Below are positions 12,801 through 24,013 of a stretch of 64,000 nucleotides of DNA, piece by piece (positions within the stretch are counted from its first letter, which is position 1; the number at the start of each line of letters is the position of its first letter). Under the pieces are notes generated by a model, which did no database searches, was not told the origin of the DNA, and was given only the letters and a program-made list of their open reading frames with translations. The position numbers and the translations under genes were made by a program. Where the stretch lies: NCBI GenBank assembly GCA_026936335.1, contig JAPMXV010000042.1, positions 186,001 to 250,000 on the forward strand, written 5' to 3'. The stretch comes from Mantamonas sphyraenae (Eukaryota > CRuMs > Mantamonadidae).

Positions 12801-15800
12801 AGCACGCATTGGCGAGTTGCACGCACTCACGCAATTGGACCTGAGTTTCAACCAGATTGGCAGCATCCCGGGCGAGTTGGTGCAGTTGACGGCCTTGCGC
12901 GAGCTGGAACTGGCGTACAACCAGATCACATCGGTGCCCAAGTCGCTGGGACAAATGACCACGCTGCTGGCCTTGGGATTGGGTGGCAATTGCATACGCA
13001 CGTCGTACAAGAACTACGTGGACATGAGTCGCAAGAGTCTGCACACCAAGTTCATCAGCAGCAAAAGCATCCCGCCGGAGATTGTCAATTTGGTGCAACT
13101 CAAGTCGCTGGAGATGTGGTCCAACGACCTGGACTGTCTGCCACCGGACATTGGATACTTGACGTCCTTGGTGCATCTGAATGTCATGTGCAACCATCTG
13201 CAGGTGTTGCCCTCGGAGATTGGCCTCATGTTTTCGCTACAAACGCTGCACGCCGGTGGCAACCAACTGTCGGAGTTCCCCCACCAGGTGGGCCTCTTGC
13301 GCTCCCTGCGTCGTCTCTTTCTGCCTCGCAATCGCATCGCCAGCATCGACGAGGGCATGCTGGGGGCGTGTGCCTCGCTGCGTCACCTCACCCTCAACCG
13401 CAACCAATTGACTGTGTTGCCCCAGGATGTGGTCACCCTGGAGCACTTGGTGGAGTTGAACGTGTCCAACAACCAACTGTGCGAATTGCCCCCCGGCATG
13501 GATCAGCTGCGTTCGCTCGTGCGTTTGGACATCTCGTGCAACCAACTGACCACCTGGCCGCCCGATCTCCACGCACTGCCCCTGCTGGAGTATTTGAATG
13601 CGTCGCACAATGCGTTTGAGGAGCTGGCCCACCTGTGCGGCGAGCCACAATCCACGATGGACATGCTTGCTGGCGGCGAGTGGGAACGTGCCTTTCCCTC
13701 GCTCACCACCCTGCGTCTGAATCACAACCAACTGCGTGAGCTGAGCATGGACATTGGATGCATGGAAAAGCTGCGTGAGCTGAACCTGGATTGCAATCTG
13801 CTGACGCGGTTGCCCACGGAAATCGGCCTTCTGGTGCGTCTGGAACGATTGTCGATTTGGGGCAACGAAATCACGTACCTTCCCCGTCAAATGGGCCAGC
13901 TGGAGTCGTTGCGTGTGTTTCGCATGGGCGGTGGCTCGGGCAACGCGGACATCCTTCCGTCCAGCATGCGCAGCCTGCCGCAGCTCAAGGTGCGCGGGGT
14001 GTATGCCATGAACACGGTGAGCAAGGGCAGGATACGCAGCATGTGGAAGAGTGCCGTGGTGAGCACGGAACAGCAGGCGCGTGTGTTTGACCTGCAACTC
14101 AAGCGCAAGCAAAAGGTGCGTCAGGCCATGCACGAGGAATGGTCCTCACTGGAGCTGCCCTCCCAGTTCATCCAAACCCTGCCACGGGAGTTGTACTACA
14201 TGAGCAGTCTCGTGCGTTTGGATCTGTCGGGTAACCAATTGGTCAGCATTCCCGTGGCCTTTGCGGAGGGGTTGGCCTCGCTCAAGGCCCTGGATCTGTC
14301 GGACAACCAGTTGGACAACGACGGTGTGGCCAGCCTGTATGCCATGAGCACGCTGACATCGTTGCGACTGGACATGAATGATATCGGGCACGTGGATCAG
14401 GTCGGACGCCTGGAACGTCTGCGTGAGCTGCACGTGGGTGGCAACCGGCTCACGAGTTTGCCCAACAGTTTGGGTGTCCTGACCGACCTGCGTCACTTGG
14501 CCATTTGGGGCAACCATCTGACGGTGAAGGGCATCCCACGCACGCTGGGCAAGCTTGCGTTGCTGGAGACACTGAATGCAGAGTACAACCTGATTGGCAC
14601 ACTGCCGTTGGAGATGTGTCAACTGCACCAGCTGCGAGACCTGCGTGTGAACTACAACAAGTTGAGTGAGGTGCCACTGGGTGTGTTGGGCGGTCTGACC
14701 TCGCTGGAAACCCTGTCTCTGGCAGGCAATGAGATTGCCGAGTTGCCCGGAGACGTGTCGGGTCTGATCTCTGTGGTGGACATCAATGTGTCGCACAATC
14801 AGTTGTCGGAGGTGTGTGACGAGGTGGCGCTGTTGACGCAACTGAGGCATCTGAATCTGCAGGACAACCAGTTGCTGAGTGTGAATCCTCGGCTGGGCGA
14901 ACTCCACGAGCTCATCAGCCTGGACGTCTCCTACAACCATCTCATCAAACTGCCCACACAGTTGAACGGACTGTCACGCTTGCGATCGCTCAACGTGGAG
15001 GGCAACGAACTGGTGGATTTGCCAAGGGAGGTGGGTCAGCTCGAAGATCTGACGGAACTGCGCATCAACACCAACCAATTGCGAGAGATTCCGGCGGATG
15101 TGTTGGACTGCCGTGCGTTGATGGTGTTGCAGGTGGCCAACAATCGTCTGACGCAATTGCCACCCAAGATTGGGGCGTTGAAGGAGTTGCGCGATTTGCG
15201 TGTGTCTGACAACGACATCCGCCACCTGCCAATCTCCCTGGGCAACCTGGACAACCTCGCCACCTTTGACTTTGGCGACAATCCCATCCGTGAGCCCGTG
15301 CCCGAGGACGTGGTGGCCCAGGGTGTGCCTGCCATTGTGGCCTACTTTCGCGATCAGCTGCAAGACCCGACGGAGCTGTTGTTCCAGGCAGCAGAACGCA
15401 ACTGGAAGGAACTGAAATTGGACGGACGCTCGCTGCGTGACATCCCGCAGGAAGTGTTCCAGCTGCCCGATTTGGAGGCGTTGGATCTGTCCATGAATGT
15501 GTTGGGCATGGAGGCTGTGGAGGGCAAGCTGTGCGAGATGATGGCAACGCTCACCCATCTGGATCTGAGCGACAACTCGTTCCGTCGTATCCCACAGGAT
15601 GTGTTTGACATGACGGCGCTGCGTGTGTTGCACCTCAACTCCACGGGCTTGCGTTCCGTTCCCTCGTCTCTGGGTTCCCTGACCCGTCTGGAGGAGTTGG
15701 GATTGTCGGGCAACCAGCTGACGGCGGTGCCCACCACCGTGGCCAACCTGACGGCCATGCAAGTGTTGCTTCTGAGCAACAACAATCTGCCGCGCTTGAG

Positions 15801-17538
15801 TGCGGGAGTGGCACACATGCCCCACCTGCACACGCTGGACATCAGCAACAACTCGCTGACACAATTGCCAGCAGAATTGGCAGCATGCACACGTATGGAG
15901 CATCTGGACGCAAATTTCAATGCCATCAGCAAGATTTGCTTCTCCTTGGCCAGCATGCCGCATCTGCGTAGGCTGGGACTCAATGCAAACGCACTGCATG
16001 AGGTGCCGTTTTGCACGACACCGGTTGACCGCAAGCACAGGGGACGCAACAGCAAGGGGCGAGGTGGCGGCAAGGGTGGAGAGGGAGAGGAGGCACCGGT
16101 GGTGTTTATGCATTTGATGGAGGTGCATCTGTCGCACAACAAGCTGCGTGAGCTGCCTCCACTGGGCACGACATTTCCCGTGCTTCGTCGCCTGATGGTC
16201 AACGGCAACTCACTGCAGGAATTGTCACTGGGGGACGGGTACGAACCCATGATCCCCAACATGGGCCAGAGCGGCGCAGAGCAAGGTGGTCACACACACC
16301 ATGCAGAGGGGCACGCGACCTCTTTGTCGTCGTCGTCGTCGTCTTCCTCGTCTTCCTCGTCCTCATCAACCTCCTCCTCACCAATGTTGGCTGCTGGGGG
16401 CAGCAGTGCAGGAGGAGAGGAGGATGGGACGAGTGATGGACCAGAGTACATCAAGAGTGCATTCCTGCCTGTGCGACACGTGGGCCATCCGCTGCACGAG
16501 TTGGCATTGAGTGGAAACAACCTTCGCGAGATTCCACCGGAGCTGTTGGTCCAATTGGGCAACCTGGAGATTCTACACCTGGATGGCAACCTTGTGAGCA
16601 CATTGAGCGAAGAGTGGCAATGGATGCGGTCGCTGAAGCAGGTGACGCTGAATGGCAACCAGCTGCAGGTTGTGGACGAGGCCTTGTTTGCCCTCACCGA
16701 GTTGCGTCACGTGGACTTGAGCAACAATGGCCTGCGTGAGCTGTCGCCTCGTGTTTGCCAGCTCACACGACTGCGACACTTGGGATTGGCCAAGAATGAG
16801 CTCAAGGGCCTGCCCAGCAGTCTCCACCTGTGCACGGAGTTGTCCATGCTCGACGTGTATGGCAACCCTTTCCGTGCCCTGCCCTCCCATGTGGTCGACC
16901 GTGGCACACGCTCCATTCTTGTGTATTTGGAACAGTTGTACCGCAAGGAGATGCAGGTGCAAGCCATGGCCAGGAACGGCGCAGGGGTGTCTTCCTCCTC
17001 CACCTCATCATCCTCATCATCCTCAGCATCCTCATCGTCAACATCATCCGCAGCAACAGCAGCATCGCAACAACATACATCGACACAGGCTGCCGCCATG
17101 TCTCCTGGCAAAGTCAATAGCTTTGCAACGTCGGGGGCGTTTGGTACAAAGTCGGCGTCGCTGTTTTCGTCCCCACAAACGGATGTTGGGATATCGTCGT
17201 CATCATCGTCGTCGTCGTCGTCGTCGTCCAAGGTGTCGTCGTCGCCCATGTCCCCGTTTCGTGCGAGTGGAGGTGGACGCGTATCTGTGTTTGGTGGGTT
17301 GGATGGCAAGGATAGCCAGGATGAGACGCCGGAGAGTCCGACACTGGCCAACAGAATCTTTGGGCTGTTTTCGGGTGGAGCTGGACAGGCTCAGGGTGCA
17401 TCATCGTCATCGTCATCCAGTGGCACAAGTGGCACGGGGGCTGCTTCATCGTCGTGGAGCACGTGGGGTGGCTCGTTGTTCGGCTCAGCCACACAGGAAC
17501 AGTCACAGCAACCACAGATGCCCGACGAGACCACGTGA
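9851..17538 (+). CDS. Giant leucine-rich-repeat protein (2,509 aa)
   Basis: Exon 1 is 9851-10605 and exon 2 is 10764-17538; splicing joins two LRR halves in frame. Nearly the whole protein is LRRs of the intracellular Ras-group type (LxxLxLxxNxLxxLP), with no signal peptide, membrane segment, kinase, ROC or NB-ARC domain visible. The array is broken by four non-LRR linkers (about 11080-11310, 12570-12740, 13990-14200, 15295-15460), each followed by a restart motif such as EEEWEKLRLRN, HEEWSSLELP or AERNWKELKLDG. Two linkers and the C-terminal cap share a G-x2-(S/A)-I-(L/V)-x-(H/Y)-(L/F) signature that often ends LRR blocks in Roco proteins. The last ~190 residues, and a shorter insert near 16325, are Ser-rich. 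Likely a cytosolic scaffold; partners unknown. First ATG choices upstream add only non-LRR sequence, so 9851 is preferred. Confidence 0.9.
16324..16376. repeat. Poly-Ser TCG/TCC tract
   Basis: In-frame serine-codon run interrupting the fifth LRR block. Comparable runs lie at 17191-17230 in the same gene. Confidence 0.75.
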
Positions 17539-17658
17539 GGAAACCCAACTTGTGTGTTTGTGCGGTAGGCAACGCAACGCAACGCTGGGAAGGAAATGAA
17601 GACAAGTGGACTGGGTGTGTGATTGGATTGTGTGTGTGTGTGTAGTTGATTGCAGTGC
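17539..17658. other. Convergent 3' spacer with TG run
   Basis: This 120 bp lies between the LRR and delta-COP stop codons. It contains a TG microsatellite at about 17627-17643 and no coding signal. Confidence 0.6.
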
Positions 17659-20005
17659 CTACTCTGCACCCACAGTGTAGTTGTCGGCGCGGATGCCGAT
17701 CTGCTCGCTGTAGCGTACGCTCTGGCCGTTGTCTGTGCGACCCACGGTGACGACAGAGACGGGACACATGGTTTGGTCGGACATAAAGTCGATGGTGATG
17801 GGGAAGAAGGAGTCCTCGTCGGCGTGAGGGACATGGAGCTCCAGGTTGCCCGTGGTGTTGGAGTCGTCGATAAAGTCGATCTGCCAGTGGAACACCCCGT
17901 TGGCAAACTGATAGTTGCCGTCGATGGTTTCAATCTTGGGCTTCTGGGCAGAGACGAGTGGGATGGCAATGTCGACGTAGTTGAGGTTGAGGGGATACTG
18001 GCGCTCGTACTCGATGCTGACGACGGTGGTGTTGTTGGGACCGTCCTGTGGCCAGCAATTGATGGTGATGGGACACATTTCCTCCTCGTTGCTGCTCATC
18101 TTCCAGCGCAGGAGGCCATTGGGCTTGCCCACCATGAGCGGCTTCTTCTTGTACGCCAGCAGACGTTGTTTGGAAAACATGCCCTTGTCCACGCCCGGGT
18201 TGGTCATAAACTTGAAGCCCGCGGCGTTTTCCACGTCCACCTTGACGGCCAGTGTGGTGAGATCGTCCGAGGTGACGGTGATGTCGAGTTCACCCTTGCA
18301 CTCCATGTTCTGCACGTCGCCGTCCCGGGACAGCTGCACAGACACACGCTCCTGCACGTTGATGTGCACCGCCTCCCGGTCCACCTGGGGCATGGAGGCC
18401 TGTGCAGAGGAGCCCGAGCTGGTGGACGAGGCCACCTGCTGCTCGTCCATGATGATTTCGCCCTCGTTGGCCAGCTTGGCAAAGAGGTCGTTCTGAGAGG
18501 CACCCAGACCCAACCCCAGGCCTCCACCCATGCCACCCGATGAGCCACCACCGCCACCCAGCTTCATGCCACCGCCCATGTTGGCGAACGCGTTGGACGT
18601 GCTGCTGCTCACCTCGTTTGACGCAGACGACGACGAACCCGTGCTGCCAGACGTGTTTTGCTTGACCGAAAACCCGTCAGATGAGACTGCGAGAGGGCAT
18701 AGTGGGTGTGTGGGGGGAAGGAAGGGGAAGGAGGGGGTGTCAGTGTGTCAGTGTGGCTGAACACCACGACGCAGCGGAAGAGGTAGGAAGGTGGGAAAAG
18801 ATGATGACAATGGCAAGAAGAAGAAAAGGTCCAACATACGCATGGAACCAAACGAGCTGGAACTGATGCCACCGGCAGAAGCAAAGCTTCCGCTGGAAAC
18901 ACCGGCGAGCTTGTCCATGCGCTTGCGCTCTTCACGCTTGGCGTCCAGGTCTTTGGCAATCTTGTCCGCCTTCTCCTTGGTCTCCTTGAGCTTGTTCTTC
19001 TGGATGATCTCCTGGATCTTCTCCTCGTGGCTGTCCATCTCAATGTACGTCTTGATTTGGCCCAGCGAGCAGTTGGTCTTGTAGCCGAGGGTGATGACCT
19101 CATCAAAGGCAAACACAAGTTCGTAGCTGCGCGACGAGACATGGGGGGGAGCACACACACACACATACACACATGCATGGGTTAGTCTCAACAACGAGGG
19201 GGCACATGGGCAAGGGGATGGCGAGGCACACGCGTGCGGGTGGCGGGAACAGGGACGGATTCACACTGGGAAATGGGGGACGCACATGTGCTCTTCGACG
19301 GCGCGCTCGTCGACGACGTTGTGAGGCCCACAGCTCTCGGGAACCTGGAGGGGGGACGGAACGGACACAGGAACAGGATGTAAGCGGAACATTGCCGGCG
19401 GATGATGCGGTGTGTGGGATGAGGATGGGAGGTGGAAGGGCAGGAGGAGGGCCGGAGGGCGAAGCACGGGGGTTTCGGAGAGGGGAACGCACAATCTTGG
19501 CCAGCGTCTGCAGGGTCTCGATGTCCTCGAGGATGTTGCTCTGCTTGTTGGTGATGAGCAGGAGGTAGAGCGAGTCCATGGGATGGTACACATAGCGCAC
19601 ATTCTCCGTTTCAATAAAGGTATGCTGCTTGCCGCTGCCAATGAGCTTGGGAAACGCGGCCAGCAGACCCTCGATGCGCACCTTGGAGATGTCCACAAAG
19701 TTGCGTGCCAGGAGGGCTGTGAGGGGAATTGGAAGAAGGGGGAAAGAGGGACGGGAGAGGAAGGGATGGAGAAGGGGAGGGAGAGTGGCGTTGTGTGTGA
19801 GCAACAACGTGGAACCCGGCGGGGGAGTGGCGTTCAGGTGGCACTTTCCACGTACGCTTGCCGTTCTTTGTGCAGATTCCAGCAGAGAGGACCACCTGTG
19901 GGAGAAAGCATGGTGAGGAACGGGAGAGAGGGGGGGAAGGGGGGGACGTGTAAGAGGGGAGTGATGACACAAACGGGGTGAGAACATTGGGAGAGGACTC
20001 ACCAT
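17659..20005 (-). CDS. ARCN1: Coatomer subunit delta (delta-COP/archain)
   Basis: Subunit of the COPI coat that drives Golgi-to-ER and intra-Golgi vesicle transport. Six coding exons: 20005-20003 (the ATG alone), 19895-19856, 19716-19493, 19344-19286, 19126-18840 and 18686-17659, giving 546 residues (human protein 511). The N-terminal longin/clathrin-adaptor-like half shows [20 protein letters not shown] and [21 protein letters not shown] charged helical hinge follows ([16 protein letters not shown]), then a Ser/Gly-rich linker. The C-terminal mu-homology domain shows [11 protein letters not shown] and GLLRWKMSS. All introns are 139-159 nt with CAG acceptors. The first splice immediately after ATG is supported because the second exon starts with the expected V-V-L-S-A-G-I-C-T sequence. 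Convergent with the LRR gene, divergent from the small LYR-like gene. Confidence 0.97.
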
Positions 20006-20064
20006 GACGGGTTTTGGGTTGACGGCGCTGGGGGAACCACACACACACACTGGGAAAGCCCAAA

Positions 20065-20096
<32 letters not shown>
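20006..20096. promoter_or_regulatory. Divergent spacer with GA tract, ARCN1/LYR-like
   Basis: Ninety-one bp between opposed ATGs. A (GA)n run at about 20070-20096 abuts the + strand start codon, and a CA run lies just upstream of it. GA tracts can act as factor-binding or nucleosome-excluding elements; that role here is inference. Confidence 0.45.
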
Positions 20097-20097
<1 letters not shown>

Positions 20098-20489
20098 TGA
20101 GCCAACCTGCAAGTGTGCCTGGTGTGTATCGACGCGCCCTGAGGCTGATTCCGTCGTATGTGCGGTCGCCGGGGGTGCAGGAGTTCCTGCAGAAGGAGTT
20201 TGTGGCGACGTTGGAAGGGTTTGGGGCATCGCAAGAGGTGATTGACGAGTTGACACCGAACCTAAACGACGTGTCATACATGGAAGAGGTGACCCAGATG
20301 CAGGTGCGCCAACAGTTTGAGAAGGAGGCCGGCGAGACCGACCCCAAGCGGATTGGCAAGTTGCTTTCCGAGGCCAACAAGCAGCTGGACGCCATCCACA
20401 AAAACGTCATTATTGAGAAACAGTTCTTCCGCGACGCGGCCAAGGAACAGGAGGTGGAAGAGGCACTGCACGTGCACAAATCCGGCTGA
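20097..20489 (+). CDS. Small LYR-motif-like protein
   Basis: A 130-residue, intronless, charged helical protein. Near its N-terminus it reads [13 protein letters not shown], which resembles the LYR motif (L-Y-R followed by hydrophobic/Arg helix) of small mitochondrial assembly factors that bind the acyl carrier protein. Downstream are acidic and basic helical stretches ([20 protein letters not shown]). No signal peptide, Cys motif or membrane span is visible. Start chosen at 20097 because translation upstream in this frame reads through the GA repeat as Arg-Glu, which is unlikely to be coding. The leading Val in place of Leu weakens the LYR call. Which family member it is cannot be decided by eye. 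Confidence 0.6.
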
Positions 20490-20507
20490 AATGGAACACA
20501 AAGGGGC

Positions 20508-22819
20508 CTATGCATTTTCCAACCTGGCGCTCATCCTCTTCTTTTGCAACTGCGAGTTTGCCCTGCGTGCGCCAGCCCTACGCATCGATTGCACCTCTTG
20601 CGGCACCAGAGGGCTCTCTGTTGTTTGTGTCTCTGTCACCTCTTTCCCATTGCTGTCGTCGTCGTCGTCGTTGTTGCCGCCACTGCTGCTACTGCTGCTG
20701 CTGCTGCTACTGTTCTGCTGCTTCTCCTTCTCCTTCTCCTCTTCGTCTTCCTCATTGTCCTTCTCCTTCTCTTCCTGTTCCCGATCCTTCTCCTCCTCTT
20801 CCTCCCCATGATCATCATCACCCCCACTTGCTTCGCCACTTTGACTCCCCGTGTGGCTGCTGTCTAGCTGGGATGTGTATGAGGTCTCATAGGCACGCAG
20901 GTTGCTGGACATCTCCTCTTCGCTGAGTTTGTCGGCCAGCAGCGACATATGCACACTGGCACGCACCCAACGGGTGGCCTCATCGGTGATCACGCGTCGG
21001 TACGTGCCCAAAGGCCCACTGAGGACAAGGGTGCCTCCGGTGTCACGTAGTTGATGTTCAGCCTCCTTGTCCTTGTCCTTGTCCTTGTCCTTGTCCTTGG
21101 TAGAGGAGGAGGAGGAGGAGGATTTGCCGCCTGCCTCGCTTGGATACAAATGGTTGGAATGGAGGCCGTAGGAGAGGTCGGTTTCCAACACAAAGGGAGA
21201 CACACCCTGGGCGGCATTCCGTGAGCCATGAGCACCTGCACCACCACTGCTGGACGAGGCGGTGGAGTCTGTGCGTCCCGGACGTGCCACCAAACCCACG
21301 CCACCCAGCACATCCTCCACCTCACGTGCATGCTGTTCCGGTGTCACAAACTCCCATTGGGACACGGGATCCTTGGCGCTCTCCTCCTGCCACAGGGCAA
21401 GTGCATCGTCGTCCAGGTCCTCAAACACCAGTTGCACCTTGAACCCCGGGGGGAACTTTTTGCGCACCTCACTCTTGTGGGGACCGTCCAGCTGATCCAG
21501 ATCAAAGGTGAGCAGGTTGGACTCTGGGATGAAGGCAGAGTGGAACCCAAACCGGAAGATTTCGATGCTGGAGCGCGTCAGGCTAGCCATGCGGCTGGCG
21601 TACCTGTGTTTGCACTTGACATACATATCGCCATGGACCACAACGTCCACGTCGCCAATGTCGTTGTGTGCGTTGTTGGAGTAAGGAAACACACTGTGGT
21701 GGGCAGGAACACACGGGTGGGTTGGACGGTGGGCATTTTGGTGTGTGTGAGCGTCGCTGGTTTGGGCTACGGGTGCGCACGAGCCAAACACACACACACA
21801 CACGCACACAGGCAGGGATGGAAAGTGTTGATGATGACAAAAGACAAGGCGTGATCAAAATGGGAAGCACACCCATGGATGGTGGACGGGGTGGGAAGGG
21901 GAAAGGGGAAACGCGAAGACGCAGAACAGATGTGGGGGATGGGAAAACGCACGTAAGCTTCTCGCCCTTCTCGAGACGTGCGCGGTTGTCAAACAGTTCC
22001 ACGGTGTGGTTCTTGAGCACACGGATGTGAGGTCGCACGGCGTTGTTCTCCCAAAACGGGGCGCCGATGAGACGGATGGTGCGCAAAATCTTTGGCGGGA
22101 AGTTGTTGAGATCGACGGCGCCTTGGACCTTCCACAAATCCATATAGTACACACAGCTGCGGAAGGAACACGGCAGAGGCCACGTGACGCCCAGAAATCA
22201 TCACCATGGCATAGGACAACAGTGTGAGCGGGTGCAGGATGGGGAATGAATCCACAGGAGGCAGAGAGGGGCAAAACAACAACAAAGCAACTCACCGGCG
22301 CTGGGAGGGGTAGCGTACGCCGTTGCCATCTTTGGTCCTTCGAGCGGCGTAAAAGTCGAGGGCATCGATCCAGGAGCCACAGAGACCGGCGTAGATGAGA
22401 TAGGCAGCAATGATGGTGCCTGTGCGGCCCTTGCCAGCCATGCAATGGACGGCGACGATGTGGTCGTCGCTCTGGGAGAGCCAGTCGTGCATGGTGTTGA
22501 GGACGCGGTCGAGTTGGCGAAGCTGCGGACAGTGGTGGTCGGGGAAGGGAAAGTCGATGACGCGGTTGTCAAACTTGGAATAATCATAGACGCGTTCGCT
22601 GGAGTTGATGATGAGGTAGTTGTCCGGGTGGCGTTTGTTGAGGAAGTCGGAGACGGCGGCGATCGGGTTGCGGTACGCCCCTTCCAGACCGTCCGAGGGT
22701 AGGCCCATGCCAATGATGTTTGGAGTGATGTAGGACAGGTCCAGGTCAAACTCATCGTCCTGTAGCCGTCGTTTTTCCTGCGACACCACCCCTCGCACCT
22801 TGTTCAACAGGCCCGACAT
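20508..22819 (-). CDS. PTEN: PTEN phosphoinositide 3-phosphatase
   Basis: Removes the 3-phosphate of PIP3, opposing PI3-kinase at the plasma membrane. Exons 22819-22296, 22156-21953 and 21693-20508 give 637 residues. The dual-specificity phosphatase domain (~1-185) holds the PTEN-class P-loop [10 protein letters not shown] with catalytic Cys at residue 126 (human 124); the two P-loop Lys/Ala positions typical of PTEN are kept. The phosphatase-C2 junction reads YPSQRR then VYYM. The C2 domain (~186-400) includes [14 protein letters not shown] and [13 protein letters not shown]. The remaining ~240 residues are a long low-complexity Ser/Glu/Lys/Asp tail that is absent from human PTEN and contains the six-base repeat at 21064-21099. 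An N-terminal basic patch ([10 protein letters not shown]) corresponds to the PIP2-binding motif. The gene lies 53 bp from LSM8, head to head. Confidence 0.96.
21064..21099. repeat. 6-bp repeat encoding Lys-Asp
   Basis: Six tandem copies of a CTTGTC unit (antisense GACAAG) encode alternating Lys and Asp in the PTEN C-terminal tail. Confidence 0.85.
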
Positions 22820-22872
22820 GGTTGTCACTGCTTGTGCTGGGTCCCCCCTCGTGCGCACCCACCGCAAAAAGC
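22820..22872. promoter_or_regulatory. 53-bp divergent spacer, PTEN/LSM8
   Basis: Both genes must be promoted from this 53 bp or from sequence inside each other's first exon. No recognisable box is present. Confidence 0.45.
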
Positions 22873-23588
22873 ATGGCCACCGAACTCGGGTCCTTTGTCG
22901 ACAGTGAGTTGGGAACATTGGGAAGAGTGGGGAGATTGAGGAGATGGGGATGGGGATGGCAATGGGAACGCGCAAGGCCGAAATGGGAGTGTGTGTGTGT
23001 GTGTGTGGCCTACTCTCTGACACCTGCCATCATTGTGTGTGTGTGTTACCACACAGAGATCGTGTCTGTGCTGACGAGCGATGGAAGGATCATGGTGGTG
23101 AGTGGCAACAACGACGGGTGCGGGGGGGGGAAGGAACACGGGGGGAGAAGCAGCAGGGAGAGAGTGAGAGGGGGGGCAAGCGCGGAATGCGCGCGGAGGC
23201 ACCGTGGTGACGATGTGGGCTGACATGACACACATGGCACACGCTGACACATGCACAGGGGACATTGCGAGGCTACGACCACGTGACGAATATTATTCTG
23301 GACCAGTGCCACGAGCGGGTCTACTCTGCCGAAGAGGGCGTCACCGCGGTGCCGCTTGGCTTGTACATTGTCAGGGGCGACAATGTGTACGTGTGGACGC
23401 AGTGCAGAGGGTGGCAGAGAGACCATGTGTGGATGGAGGAGGGACTTGAGCTGACACGTGGACGGGTTCCCCCTGTGCACATGGGCATCAACCACAGCGC
23501 CGTCATCGGACTTGTGGACGAGGACAAGGACAGAGAGATCGACTACGAGAACATCAAAGCGGCGCCCTTGCCACCCATCAAACATTAA
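22873..23588 (+). CDS. LSM8: U6 snRNA-associated Sm-like protein LSm8
   Basis: Subunit of the nuclear LSm2-8 ring that binds the 3' oligo-U of U6 snRNA and supports splicing. Exons 22873-22903, 23057-23097, 23259-23386 and 23498-23588 give exactly 96 residues, the same length as human LSm8. Sm1 motif is in LTSDGRIMVGTLRGYDHVTN and Sm2 in GLYIVRGDNVAVIG. The last junction requires the GTACGT donor two bases after AAT; this restores the near-invariant RGDNVAVIG. The intron-dense structure (three introns in 291 coding bases) contrasts with the mostly one- or two-exon neighbours. Introns 1 and 2 contain TG runs. Confidence 0.97.
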
Positions 23589-23645
23589 CAGAGGTCGCAA
23601 AAGACACACCACACACAGACACACACATACATAGATAGAGACACT

Positions 23646-23967
23646 TCATTGCCGGCTTGGAGGCCGCGGTTTCGGAGGGCGAGGCTTGCGAGGCTTTTTG
23701 CTTCGACCCCGTTTGTTGGAAGAGGAGGAGGAGGAGGAGGATGATGATGAAGAGATGCTACCAGCAGCACGCGCAGCATTGGTCTTGCTGGGGGATGAGG
23801 ATGGGCGACGGGTCTGTTTGTCGCGCTGTACAAAGTGCGTGTTGGTCATAGGTGCATCCGAGAAGAACAGGGCCATCTCGTCGTCGTCCATGGACAGAGT
23901 CATGTTCATGGCTGCGGAATCGCTTTGAGCCCGCGGCGGGGTGGGTGTGCTTGCAAATCGTTCATCG

Positions 23968-24013
<46 letters not shown>

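Noticed and set aside
12034..16137. Large minus-strand open frames opposite the LRR gene
   Set aside because: Regular LRR codon usage leaves long open antisense frames; their translations are His/Gln-rich with no domain.
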